Below, piece after piece: positions 10,294 through 19,929 of a stretch of 37,165 nt of DNA. The first letter of the stretch is position 1; each line of letters opens with the position of its first letter. The DNA is from Puniceicoccales bacterium (GTDB taxonomy: Bacteria; Verrucomicrobiota; Verrucomicrobiia; Opitutales; UBA953): NCBI GenBank assembly GCA_031279675.1, contig JAITIB010000038.1, forward strand, positions 1 through 37,165, written 5' to 3'. A program made the translations under genes and the position numbers. A model generated the notes under the pieces. It was not told the origin of the DNA. It was given only the letters and a program-made list of their open reading frames with translations, and did no database searches.

Positions 10294-11361
10294 ATGAAAC
10301 AGTATCCTTTTTTTACAGCCATTTTCACCGGGTTGTGCCTTGCGTTCCTGGTTGGTGTGGGATTTGCCCTCAAAGGTGGGATGGACTATTCAAAAAACAC
10401 GGCGACGCTCGAGGGCAGCACGAACATTCTGGACGGAGTGCGGAACAACAAAGTCGCGCCCACCCGTGAGAATGTTGACGCCGCGCGGTCCAACCTTGTT
10501 GATCTGCAAAACAGCGAGCGCAATTTTTTCGAGACACTGAGGGGAACCCAGCGTTTCAGTCTTGATTCGCGCATTGAGGCGACCGATCTCGCCAGCAAGC
10601 TGCGTGAGTCCCGGGATAAGCTGCTTGGCGACATGAAGCGTGCCGATATTCGTCTCTATGGCAGGCAAGGCACCTTCGGGCTCGGTTTTCGTCGTTACGT
10701 TGACGCCACTGATGGAAATACCCCCCGCAAGCGCCTTGAGGAGATCGCCCTTCAGAAGAATGTCATCGAATACCTCATCGGCACGCTTATCACCGCCAAG
10801 GAGGGCGTGAAAAATCCGCTCATCCTCCAGTCCGTTTGCCGCGAACCCATTGAATTGTCCGTTGTCCGGGGTGTTGGCGCCGTTGCGCCCAAGACCAACG
10901 ATGACGAATTCATCCCTCCTCCGGAAGCAACCTTGCGTGCCGACAACGTTGCCAGCACCTATTACTTCCGTCTCGTGTTCACCGCGCGCACTGACGTTCT
11001 GCGCCGCTTCATCAACCACGTCCATGGCTCCGGCTATCCTCTTGCATTGCGCGAAGTGAAGGTCGAGCCGGCCAAGGCCGAGGTGTTGCTTGCCCCGCCG
11101 GCACAGCAGGGCGCTCCCGCTCTTGCTGAGGCTGGTGTTGGCAACCCGCCTCCGGCATCGACGCCCCCTTTCCCTGTTGCATCCCCGGCCTTGCCTGGGT
11201 TTTCCGGGACGGCATTGCCGCTGTCTGGAGCCTCCGGTGCCGTCGCCCTTGACCAGCAACCGGCCCCTGTTGTTGTCCGGGATGTGCCGAGTGAATTCAC
11301 CGTGTCTTTTGAATACATCATCCCTGTGCAACCGGCTCCGAGAAAAGCCGCCAACAATTGA
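10294..11361 (+). CDS. Amuc_1100-like (PilO-like) pilus protein
   Basis: N-terminal TM (FFTAIFTGLCLAFLVGVGFAL), coiled coil, alpha/beta domain, Pro-rich linker; position between PilM/N-like and Amuc_1099-like genes. Confidence 0.75.
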   Translation: MKQYPFFTAIFTGLCLAFLVGVGFALKGGMDYSKNTATLEGSTNILDGVRNNKVAPTRENVDAARSNLVDLQNSERNFFETLRGTQRFSLDSRIEATDLASKLRESRDKLLGDMKRADIRLYGRQGTFGLGFRRYVDATDGNTPRKRLEEIALQKNVIEYLIGTLITAKEGVKNPLILQSVCREPIELSVVRGVGAVAPKTNDDEFIPPPEATLRADNVASTYYFRLVFTARTDVLRRFINHVHGSGYPLALREVKVEPAKAEVLLAPPAQQGAPALAEAGVGNPPPASTPPFPVASPALPGFSGTALPLSGASGAVALDQQPAPVVVRDVPSEFTVSFEYIIPVQPAPRKAANN

Positions 11362-11382
11362 GTCGCCGAGAACACACAAGCC

Positions 11383-12348
11383 ATGAACAAACACTTTGAC
11401 AAATTGCTCCTCGCCTTCGCCCTCGTGTTTTTTGCCGCGGGTGTGGTTTGCGCCTTCCTGCTGGAAAAGTCTCAGCAAGAGGTGCCCAAGGTTGTTGCCA
11501 GTGCCCCGACGGGCGACTATTACGAGGAAATCTCTTTCCCTCAGCCCGGCATCCTTGACGAGTGGAGGGTGCCCTCGCATCCGCAGTATCCTGACGAGTC
11601 GCCTGACGAACCCACGCTTTGGAATTACGACATTTTCACCCCTGTGGAGATCACATGGAACCGTGCCGGGCACGCGTATGTTCCCAAGGGTGTGACGCAC
11701 GAGGATGAGCCGGAATTTGGGCTCAGGCTTGTTTCCTTCGCCCATCCCATTTACCGTCTGTCGCTGCAGGGATCCGTTGCGCCCGAGACCCAAAAGGCCG
11801 ATGAGAAAAAGACGGATGATCTCGAAATTCTCATCTACGATTCCGAGTTCAAAAACCAAGTCCGCACTCCCGCCGGGGAAATTTACGAGACCAAGGGCAA
11901 GCTCCTTCGTGTCCGCAAGGGGCAGGAGCTTTCAAGCCCCAACATAAAAATCACGGATTGCCAGCTCGCCACGGTTGATGGCGCGGATGGCACCAAGACC
12001 AAAAACCTCACGGTCACTGTTTTTGACAACGACCTCAACCGTGAGTTTCTCCTCACCACGCGTCCCTACGAGTTCACTGACATTACGAACCTCGTTTTCG
12101 CCCTTGAGTCCGATCCCGGCAAGACGTGGACACTGCACAAAGTCGGCGACAAAATCGAAGCGGAGGGCCTCGGAACATTTTCGATAAAAAGCATTGACTT
12201 TGAGCGCCGGCATGTGAGTGTGGAGAAACTTTACAAATCCGTTACCCGGGGAAAATCCAAGAAAACGCAGACCGTGACACTCCGGGTCGAGTCACCAAAG
12301 CAACCAACCATCGCACCGAAATCCATCGAAACAGCCGCTCAATCTTAA
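11383..12348 (+). CDS. Amuc_1099-like (PilP-like) pilus system protein
   Basis: N-terminal TM (KLLLAFALVFFAAGVVCAFLL); lies immediately upstream of the secretin in the conserved order. Confidence 0.7.
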   Translation: MNKHFDKLLLAFALVFFAAGVVCAFLLEKSQQEVPKVVASAPTGDYYEEISFPQPGILDEWRVPSHPQYPDESPDEPTLWNYDIFTPVEITWNRAGHAYVPKGVTHEDEPEFGLRLVSFAHPIYRLSLQGSVAPETQKADEKKTDDLEILIYDSEFKNQVRTPAGEIYETKGKLLRVRKGQELSSPNIKITDCQLATVDGADGTKTKNLTVTVFDNDLNREFLLTTRPYEFTDITNLVFALESDPGKTWTLHKVGDKIEAEGLGTFSIKSIDFERRHVSVEKLYKSVTRGKSKKTQTVTLRVESPKQPTIAPKSIETAAQS

Positions 12349-12390
12349 CCACTCACCCCTTGATTCTAACCACTCAACTTTTCACCCCGC

Positions 12391-15300
12391 ATGAATAAGT
12401 CGCTCCGTCTAAAAAAAGTCCTCGCCTCGATACTGGTTGCCGCTGTGCCAACCACTTTGCCTGTTGCCGTCGTGCACGCCCAGGAGGCCGAGGATGGTAA
12501 CGCACGCTTCACGAACCTCATCCTTGAGGCCTATTCCGCCCGAGACAAGGGCGACCTTGCGCTTGCCAAGGCAAAGGCGGAGGAAGCGCTGAAAGTCGAC
12601 CCCACCTCGGCTGCTGCCAAGGAGCTCGTCGCCGAGGCTGACAAGGCTGCCGCCGTCCCGCCGCCGCCTGCTGTCGCTCCTCAGCCTCCTCTCCCCCCGC
12701 CGCCGCCCCCGCCACTTGCGGTGCCGCCATCGCCCTCTGGAACTGCCGTCGCTCCTGCCACGCCACTTGATGCCGTTGCCAGCAAGCACGAGGCCCTCTA
12801 CACCGAGGTGCAGATGGCAAAAGTCGAGGCCGACCAACTCGCCCGCGCGGGCAGGTATGTCGAGGCGCTCCTTCTTCTCGACAACGCCGAGAAGGCGCTT
12901 CCGAGCAGTGCCGGTGCCCAGCCGGTAAAGGATAGCGTCATTGTGTTGCGCCAGCAAATCATCGCCCTGCGTGATCACGGAGGTCTCCCCCCCCGCGTGA
13001 CTGTTGCCGCCGAACAGCTGCTTTCGGATACCAAGGCCCGGAATGACCGCCTCGCCGCGGAAGCCCTCGCGCTTGCGGAGGATGCCAGGGGGCAAATCAG
13101 AAAAGGACTTTTTGACGATGCCCAGGCCACACTCACCAAGGCCTTTGCCATCATGCCCCCCAGCATCGCGCTGCAGGACAAGATGGAGGAACTCCGTAAG
13201 GTTCAGTCCCTCCTCTATCGTGTGCGCATGGAAATTGCCGTCCAAGAGCAGCGTGACATTAAGGCTGCCGAGCACTACCTCGGCGAGTATGTCCGCATCA
13301 ACGGCAAGGAAACCCGCGAATACTACCAGCTCGAAGCATGGCTGTCGGATATCAAGAAAGACCCCGCCTTCCGCAACATCACCGAGAGCAGCCCCGGCTT
13401 TGCCAAGGCCGAGCCCAAGGTCGAGGAGCTCATCATCAAGGGGCGTTCGCAATATCTTTACGGTGACTTCGCCGGCGCCAAGGCCACCTTTGGCGAAGTC
13501 CTCCTCTATCAGCCTCACAACACTGTTGCCAAGACCCATATCATCAGGGTCAACGAGGTCCTTGCGCGCTCCTCTTCGCTCAACCGCAATGTGACCCGCT
13601 CCAGCATGTTGAACGAGGTTGACGAGAAATGGAAATCCCCGGAGGTTTTCGACAAGCGTGACACGCGTTCCTTGGTGGATGAAAACGCCGTGGACCCTGT
13701 CCTTGCCCGGATGAGGCGCATTCACATCCCGATGATTACATTGCAGGACGCCCACCTGAACAAGGCCATAGAGCTCCTGTCGGAGATTTCGCAAACCTTT
13801 GATCCTGAGCGCAAGGGTGTTAACATGGTCACCTTCGATCCGGAGCAGAAAAATCCGCAGGTGCGCATCATCATGCGCAACGTTTCCCTTGACCGTGTCC
13901 TTGATCTTGTCACCAAGACCGTTGGCTTCAGTTATACCATCAACAATGGCATTGTCGAAGTCCGGCCCGATGTTGGTAGCAGCGAAGTCGAGACGGAAAT
14001 TTTCCCCGTCAATCCCACTGCGGTGACCCGCATGACGGGCCTTGGCAGTGGTGCCGCCTCAGGCGCGGGAAATTCGGCGCCCGGAGGTTTTGCTCCCGCG
14101 GCGGGCGCGACACCGATTGGCGGCGGAGCGAGCCCGCAGGAAGAGGCCATCAAGAGCTACCTCCAGCGCTCGGGTGTTTCCTTTGAGGTGAAGGACAGTG
14201 CCCTTGCCTTCGATGGAACCCAGATCATCATAACGCAAAACCGCCGCAATCTGGAACGCATTCGCAACATTCTCCGTCGTTATAATGACATCAAGCAGGT
14301 CCATGTTGACGTCAAATTTCTTGAGGTGATCCAGTCGCAACTCAAGCAGATCGTGAACAACTGGCGGATTGAGAGGACCAACGCCTTTGGCGTTAAGGAA
14401 ATAAGGTCGGACACGGGTTTGCGGAGTTTGCATTCGGCGTGGGGACCGGCGAAGGCGGTAACGCCGGGGGCGATTGTCACCACGCCTTCCTCCCTGGATC
14501 CCACCACCGGGCTCAATGTCTCGGGCGAGCCCATCACCCAGCCCATCACCACCTCGCCTCCCGCGATTTCCAATTCTTTGCTGGGCAGCGAGACGGCTGT
14601 TTTCGACGGTGTCATCGGCACCATTGGCAGTTGGGATCTGCGATACATTTTGCAGGCCATCGAAGCCAGCGAGGGTTCTGACATGATGGCGGCGCCCAGC
14701 CTGACCGTGCTTGATGGCAAGACCGCAACCATCCGCATTGCGCAAGCGCTCCGTTATCCTGAAAACTACGGGCAGACCCAGTCGCAGACCTCCAACAACG
14801 GTGGCAGTAACTACTATGGCGGCGGCGGAAATTCGTCCGTCACCATTACGGCGGGGCAACCCCAGGATTTTGTCACGCAGGACATCGGTGTGAACTTGGA
14901 GATAACTCCCACGGTGGCCAAGGAGGACGATACCATTTCGCTGACACTCAAGCCCAAGGTGGTTGATTTCGAGGGTTTTGTGGAATACGGCGGTGTCTCG
15001 GTTGCCATTGCCGGCAATACGACGGTGACGGTGCCTTCGGGCTTTTATCAGCCCGTGTTTTCGATTCGCGAGATCACCACTGACGTGACGATTTTCGATG
15101 GTTCGACGATTGTCATTGGCGGCTTGATGCGCGAGGAGGTGAAGACGGTTGAGGACAAGATACCCGTGCTGGGTGATCTCCCGTTGTTGGGAGCGGCCTT
15201 CCGCAGCAAGGGCAAGACTGTCACCAAGAAAAATCTGATGGTGTTTGTCACCGCGAACCTGATTTCTCCGGGTGGTGGCCTTCTCAAGAGGACAGAGGGA

Positions 15301-15417
15301 ACGGTTGGCCCTGCCACGGTTTACGCCAATCCGACCTTGCTTACGCCCGCGGGGGAAGTCCATCGCGTGGTCATTGAGTCGCGCACTTCACCGACGACGC
15401 CGCCGGCGGCGCAATAG
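12391..15417 (+). CDS. Type IV pilus-type outer membrane secretin (PilQ/GspD-like, Amuc_1098-like)
   Basis: 1008 aa; signal peptide, TPR-like N-terminus, Pro-rich linker, N-domains, and C-terminal secretin motifs (VTQDIGVNLEITPTVAKEDDTISLTLKPKV..., GSTIVIGGLMREEVKTVEDKIPVLGDLPLLGAAFRSK). Confidence 0.93.
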   Translation: MNKSLRLKKVLASILVAAVPTTLPVAVVHAQEAEDGNARFTNLILEAYSARDKGDLALAKAKAEEALKVDPTSAAAKELVAEADKAAAVPPPPAVAPQPPLPPPPPPPLAVPPSPSGTAVAPATPLDAVASKHEALYTEVQMAKVEADQLARAGRYVEALLLLDNAEKALPSSAGAQPVKDSVIVLRQQIIALRDHGGLPPRVTVAAEQLLSDTKARNDRLAAEALALAEDARGQIRKGLFDDAQATLTKAFAIMPPSIALQDKMEELRKVQSLLYRVRMEIAVQEQRDIKAAEHYLGEYVRINGKETREYYQLEAWLSDIKKDPAFRNITESSPGFAKAEPKVEELIIKGRSQYLYGDFAGAKATFGEVLLYQPHNTVAKTHIIRVNEVLARSSSLNRNVTRSSMLNEVDEKWKSPEVFDKRDTRSLVDENAVDPVLARMRRIHIPMITLQDAHLNKAIELLSEISQTFDPERKGVNMVTFDPEQKNPQVRIIMRNVSLDRVLDLVTKTVGFSYTINNGIVEVRPDVGSSEVETEIFPVNPTAVTRMTGLGSGAASGAGNSAPGGFAPAAGATPIGGGASPQEEAIKSYLQRSGVSFEVKDSALAFDGTQIIITQNRRNLERIRNILRRYNDIKQVHVDVKFLEVIQSQLKQIVNNWRIERTNAFGVKEIRSDTGLRSLHSAWGPAKAVTPGAIVTTPSSLDPTTGLNVSGEPITQPITTSPPAISNSLLGSETAVFDGVIGTIGSWDLRYILQAIEASEGSDMMAAPSLTVLDGKTATIRIAQALRYPENYGQTQSQTSNNGGSNYYGGGGNSSVTITAGQPQDFVTQDIGVNLEITPTVAKEDDTISLTLKPKVVDFEGFVEYGGVSVAIAGNTTVTVPSGFYQPVFSIREITTDVTIFDGSTIVIGGLMREEVKTVEDKIPVLGDLPLLGAAFRSKGKTVTKKNLMVFVTANLISPGGGLLKRTEGTVGPATVYANPTLLTPAGEVHRVVIESRTSPTTPPAAQ

Positions 15418-15436
15418 GTTTTGCAAATCAATCAGG

Positions 15437-15472
15437 CAGGGTGCGTTCCAAGGAGTGCGCCCTGTTTTTTTT
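15437..15472 (+). terminator. Rho-independent terminator after the secretin gene
   Basis: cagggtgc ... gcgccctg followed by tttttttt. Confidence 0.85.
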
Positions 15473-15533
15473 GCGAAGTGCTTTGGTGTGGACTTGGGGG
15501 ATGAGGAGCATTGCATGGGGGGGTATTTTTTGC

Positions 15534-16739
15534 ATGGAAACTTTTCCCGTTGATTTTCTTGAATGGCTGCTTGGGTTTTTGCCCGGTGATGCGCACTGGC
15601 TTCGGTGGATGGCGGGGGCCGGGGTTGCCATTGGGGCGATTCTGTCGGTTTTTGGGCTGACGTTTGCGTTTCTTACGGTGACGGAGCGCAAGTTGCTGGG
15701 GCGTTTTCAGAACCGTTATGGTCCGAACCGTGTCCGGGTGCTGGGGGTGCGGTGCTTTGGTTTTTTCCAGCCGTTTGCGGATGCGGTGAAGGCGTTGACG
15801 AAGGAGGATGTGGTGCCGCGCGGGGCGGACAGGGTGGTGCATTTTGTGGCGCCCGTGGTGGCGGTGGGTTTTTCGGTGCTGGGTTTGGCGGCGTTGCCGT
15901 TCGGGCGGGATTTGACGGTGTTGGGGGGGATGGATGCGTCGCTGGTGTATTTTTTTGCGGCGGGGGCCGGGGCGGAGTTGGTGGTGTTCATGGCGGGGTG
16001 GTCGAGTTGCAACAAGTATGCGTTGATTTCCGCGTTGAGGGCGCTTGCGCAGTTGGTGAGTTATGAGTTGCCGTTGTTGTTGACGGCGTTGGTGGTGGTG
16101 ATGTCCGCCGGGTCGTTGTCGTTGGTGGATGTGGTGGATGCGCAGGATGGGTGGTGGTTGGGGGGGCTGGTGCCGCAGTGGTTTGTGTTTACGCCGTGGG
16201 GTTTGACGGGGGGTCTGGTTTTTTACATTGCTGCGTTGGCGGAGTGCAACCGGTGTCCGTTTGATTTGCCTGAGGGGGAGAGTGAGATTATCGCGGGTTA
16301 TTTGACGGAGTATTCCGGGTTTAAGTATGCGTTGTTTTTCATGGGTGAGTATTTTGGGATGGCGGCGTTGTCGGGGTTGGGTGTGACCTTGTTTTTGGGT
16401 GGGTGGCAGGCGCCGTGCGAGTTTTTGCAGTTTGTGCCGTCGTTTGTGTGGTTTTACGTGAAGTTGGTCGGGGTGATTTTGAGTTTTATGTGGATGCGGG
16501 CGACGTTGTTGCGGTTGCGCATGGATCAGTTGATGAGGCTGGCGTGGAAGTTTCTGGTGCCGTTGGCGTTGGTGAATCTTTGGGTGGGGGTGTTTTGGGT
16601 GGGTTCGGCGGAGTGGGGTGTGTGGTGGGGGCTGCGTTGGGCGATGGGTTTTGGGGTGTCGGTGGGGGCGTTTGTCGGGTTGGGGCGTTTGTTGGGGGAG
16701 GGGTTTGCGCCGCGGCGTTACCGGTATGTGGCGGAGTAG
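15534..16739 (+). CDS. nuoH: NADH-quinone oxidoreductase subunit H
   Basis: TVTERKLLGRFQNRYGPNRV, FQPFADAVKALTKED, LAQLVSYELPLLL, LAECNRCPFDLPEGESEIIAGYLTEYSG: diagnostic NuoH motifs. Start could also be 15501. Confidence 0.93.
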   Translation: METFPVDFLEWLLGFLPGDAHWLRWMAGAGVAIGAILSVFGLTFAFLTVTERKLLGRFQNRYGPNRVRVLGVRCFGFFQPFADAVKALTKEDVVPRGADRVVHFVAPVVAVGFSVLGLAALPFGRDLTVLGGMDASLVYFFAAGAGAELVVFMAGWSSCNKYALISALRALAQLVSYELPLLLTALVVVMSAGSLSLVDVVDAQDGWWLGGLVPQWFVFTPWGLTGGLVFYIAALAECNRCPFDLPEGESEIIAGYLTEYSGFKYALFFMGEYFGMAALSGLGVTLFLGGWQAPCEFLQFVPSFVWFYVKLVGVILSFMWMRATLLRLRMDQLMRLAWKFLVPLALVNLWVGVFWVGSAEWGVWWGLRWAMGFGVSVGAFVGLGRLLGEGFAPRRYRYVAE

Positions 16740-16792
16740 TGGGAATTTGCGGCTTGCGGGAACCGGGGGTGTGCGTTGGTGTTCTTTTTGCC

Positions 16793-19246
16793 ATGGGAGT
16801 CGTATCCAGAGTTTTTTCGGTGTGTTTGTTTCTTGTCGCGGTGGCGTTTGCCGTCGTGCCCTTGGGGGTTGCGGGGGCGGAGTCGGCGGAGGGGCGGCGG
16901 TTGTTGGAGGGGCAGTCGTTTGTTTTTGTCACGCGTCATCAATATGCGAGCGGGCATCATAATACGGAGACGTTTTTTCCGGCGGCGGAGAATGAGCACA
17001 ACAGCGGGCGTTTTAATCCCGGGGGCGCGTTGCGGGTGATTGATTTCAAGACGGGGCGGGTGCGCACCTTGCTGGAGGTGAAGCGCGGGGTTATCCGTGA
17101 TCCCGAGGTGCATTTTGATGCGAGGCGGATTGTGTTTTCGATGCGGAAGGATGCGGCGGACAGTTATCATGTTTACGAGATCAATGTGGATGGGACGGGA
17201 CTCCGGCAGCTTACGTTTGCGAAGGATGTGGATGACATTGATCCGTTTTATCTTGCGGACGACCACATTGCGTTTTCGTCCACGCGCGAGCCGAAGTATT
17301 GCGGGTGCAACAAGCACATCATGGCGAATCTTTACCGGATGGAGCCGGACGGGGCGAACATTCATCAGATTAGCAAGAACACGCTTTTTGACGGGCATGG
17401 TGTGTTGTTGCCGGACGGGCGCATTCTTTACGATCGCTGGGAGTATGTGGATCGCAATTTTGGTGATGCGCAGGGGCTTTGGACGTGCAATCCGGACGGG
17501 ACGAACCATGCGCTTTATTGGGGGAACAACACGCCTTCGCCCGGGGGCGTGATTGATGCGCGGCCTTTGCCCGGGCATTCGAGTCGTGTCGCGTGCATTC
17601 TTACCTCGACGCATGACCGTCCGTGGGGGGCGCTTGCGGTGATTGACCGGCAGCTTGGGTTGGAGGGGCCGAAGGCTGTTTTGGGGATTTGGCCGGAGAG
17701 TGCGCGGAAATATGTTTGGGAGAGTGATTACGCGCCGCCCGGCGGGGGCTATGGGATCGACAATATGATGCGGCATGTGCGTTTGAAGTATGAGGATCCT
17801 TATGCGTTGAGTGAGCGTCACATTGTTTGTGCGCGGCAGATTGGGGGGCGCTCCGAGAAGACGGGGCTTTTTCTTGTTGAGCTTGGCGGGGAGGAGACGC
17901 TTTTGCACGCGGACGAGACGCACGGGTGTTACGACCCGCAGCCGATTGCGCCCCGGGCGCGTCCGCCGGTGATTCCGGCGCGGCGCGATTATACGAGTGC
18001 GACGGGTGCGTTTTACGTGCTCGATGTGTATGAGGGGACGCACATGAAGGGGGTGCGGCGCGGGGATGTGACCCAGTTGCGCATAGTTGAGGTGCCGGAG
18101 AAGCGTTTTTGGTCGCGCGGGCGCTGGTCCGGGCAGGGGAGTGTTTATCCTGCGATTGGCTGGGATGATTTTCAGACGAAGCGCATACTCGGCACGGTGC
18201 CTGTCAATGCGGACGGTTCGGCGTATTTTGAGGTTCCCGCGGAGAAGTTCGTTTATTTCCAGCTTTTGGACAAGGACGGGCAGTTGGTCCAGTCCATGCG
18301 CAGCGGCACGTATGTGCAGCCCGGGGAGAATGCCGGATGCATCGGTTGCCATGACGACCGGTTGGCGACGGCGACAGCTGTGCAGCGCGAAGCCCTTGCG
18401 CGCATTCTCCGGCAGAAGCCCGCGGTGCCTGTTCCCTGGCAGGGACAGGTGAAGGCGTTTGGTTACCGCGAGCACGTCCAGCCTATCTTTGACCAGCACT
18501 GCGTGCGGTGCCATCAACCCGGCAAGAATGGCGCCCGCAAACTCAATCTCTCCGGAGCCGCCGGGCAGGTTTTCAATCCCTCCTACGCGGAGCTTTGGGG
18601 GAAAAAATACATCAAGCCCGTGGGCGCCGGCCCCGCCCGCATTCTCCAGGCGCGCGAATGGGGATCGAGCCGCAGCAAGCTCATGGACGTCATCAAGCGC
18701 AACCATGCCGGCGTGAAGCTTGACGCGCGCAGCCGCGATATTCTCAACACATGGATCGACCTCAACGCCCCCTACTATCCCAGCTACGCCACCTCCTATC
18801 CCGACAATCCCTACGGACGCAGCCCGCTCACCGGAGCGGAGACCGCGCAGCTCAAGAAGCTTACCGGGCACGACATCGCGCCCAATCCCCCCGACCGGAG
18901 CGGGCGCATGTATGTGGACGATCCCGGGCAGCCTGACGGGCGCGAGCGCGCCCTGATGCGTGCCGCGACGCTGCTAAACTTTGACGAGCCCGCGAAAAGT
19001 CCCGTCCTTGACGGACTTCGGGAAAAAGCCCCCGAGAAGCACGCCGCGGCGCTCAAGATCCTCCAGACTGGCAAAGAGCGCATCGCGCAAAACGGCACCA
19101 ACGACCTCGACGGCTTCAAACCCTGCCCCATGGATCTCTGGCGCGAGGACAAATACCAACGCTCCCGCCAGCGCGAAGCCGCCAACCGCCAGAGCATCGC
19201 CACCGGGAAAAAGCGTTACGACGAAGGATCCCCTTCGGAAAAATAA
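16793..19246 (+). CDS. Secreted beta-propeller (PD40/TolB-like) di-heme c-type cytochrome-like protein, HzsA-like architecture
   Basis: Signal peptide at MGVVSRVFSVCLFLVAVAFAVVPLGVAGA; propeller-type repeats (YHVYEINVDGTGLRQLTF, NLYRMEPDGANIHQIS); two CxxCH motifs (CIGCH at 18338-18352, CVRCH at 18500-18514). ORF-track start 16403 overlaps nuoH and is rejected. Confidence 0.82.
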   Translation: MGVVSRVFSVCLFLVAVAFAVVPLGVAGAESAEGRRLLEGQSFVFVTRHQYASGHHNTETFFPAAENEHNSGRFNPGGALRVIDFKTGRVRTLLEVKRGVIRDPEVHFDARRIVFSMRKDAADSYHVYEINVDGTGLRQLTFAKDVDDIDPFYLADDHIAFSSTREPKYCGCNKHIMANLYRMEPDGANIHQISKNTLFDGHGVLLPDGRILYDRWEYVDRNFGDAQGLWTCNPDGTNHALYWGNNTPSPGGVIDARPLPGHSSRVACILTSTHDRPWGALAVIDRQLGLEGPKAVLGIWPESARKYVWESDYAPPGGGYGIDNMMRHVRLKYEDPYALSERHIVCARQIGGRSEKTGLFLVELGGEETLLHADETHGCYDPQPIAPRARPPVIPARRDYTSATGAFYVLDVYEGTHMKGVRRGDVTQLRIVEVPEKRFWSRGRWSGQGSVYPAIGWDDFQTKRILGTVPVNADGSAYFEVPAEKFVYFQLLDKDGQLVQSMRSGTYVQPGENAGCIGCHDDRLATATAVQREALARILRQKPAVPVPWQGQVKAFGYREHVQPIFDQHCVRCHQPGKNGARKLNLSGAAGQVFNPSYAELWGKKYIKPVGAGPARILQAREWGSSRSKLMDVIKRNHAGVKLDARSRDILNTWIDLNAPYYPSYATSYPDNPYGRSPLTGAETAQLKKLTGHDIAPNPPDRSGRMYVDDPGQPDGRERALMRAATLLNFDEPAKSPVLDGLREKAPEKHAAALKILQTGKERIAQNGTNDLDGFKPCPMDLWREDKYQRSRQREAANRQSIATGKKRYDEGSPSEK

Positions 19247-19253
19247 TCCCGCC

Positions 19254-19925
19254 ATGAACGCCACACCCTCCGGGCGCCGCGTCAAGCACCTGCGCTGGCC
19301 AATCCGGCTCGCGCTCCGCCCCCTCGCCCTCCTCGTGCGCCTCTGGCTGCGCACACTCCGCATCCACACCCGCCCCGCCGACCTCCGCGCATGGCACGAC
19401 GCCCCCCCCGGGCGCCTCGTCATACTCTGGCACAACCGCCTCCTCGTTGCCGCCGAGCTCCACCGCCGCCACAGCCCCCGCACCCCCATCAGCGGACTCA
19501 TCAGCGCCAGCAGGGACGGCGCCTGGCTCGCCACCTTTTTCCGGCTGCTCGACATCGGCGCCATCCGCGGCTCCAGCAGCTGGCGCGGCGCCCCCGCCAC
19601 ACGCGAGATCCTCCATCGCCTGCACGCCGGCGAAGACATCGGCATCACCCCCGACGGCCCCCGCGGCCCCTGTTACGACTGGAAACCCGGCTTTGTGCAA
19701 ATCGCCGCCGCCGCCCGCTGCCCCATCGTCCTCCTCGGCACCCATTACCACTGCGCCCGGCGGCTCGCCACCTGGGACCGCTTTTACATACCCGCGCCCT
19801 TTTCGCGCGTCGATCTCACCGTCGAAATCATCCCCGCAGACTCCCCCCTGCGCACCCTGCCCACCCCCGAACTCTCCGCGCACCTCCGCGAACGCCTCAA
19901 CGCGCTCACCGACGACAACGTCTGA
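19254..19925 (+). CDS. DUF374-type lysophospholipid acyltransferase family protein
   Basis: LVILWHNRLLVAAEL, SASRDGAWLATFFRLLDIGAIRGSSSWRGAPATREILHRLHAGEDIGITPDGPRGPCYDWKPGFVQIA. Confidence 0.85.
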   Translation: MNATPSGRRVKHLRWPIRLALRPLALLVRLWLRTLRIHTRPADLRAWHDAPPGRLVILWHNRLLVAAELHRRHSPRTPISGLISASRDGAWLATFFRLLDIGAIRGSSSWRGAPATREILHRLHAGEDIGITPDGPRGPCYDWKPGFVQIAAAARCPIVLLGTHYHCARRLATWDRFYIPAPFSRVDLTVEIIPADSPLRTLPTPELSAHLRERLNALTDDNV

Positions 19926-19929
19926 CCCC

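Noticed and set aside
16718-18871. 717-aa antisense ORF over the di-heme protein gene
   Set aside because: Shadow ORF of a strongly skewed gene; the + strand product has a signal peptide and CxxCH motifs.
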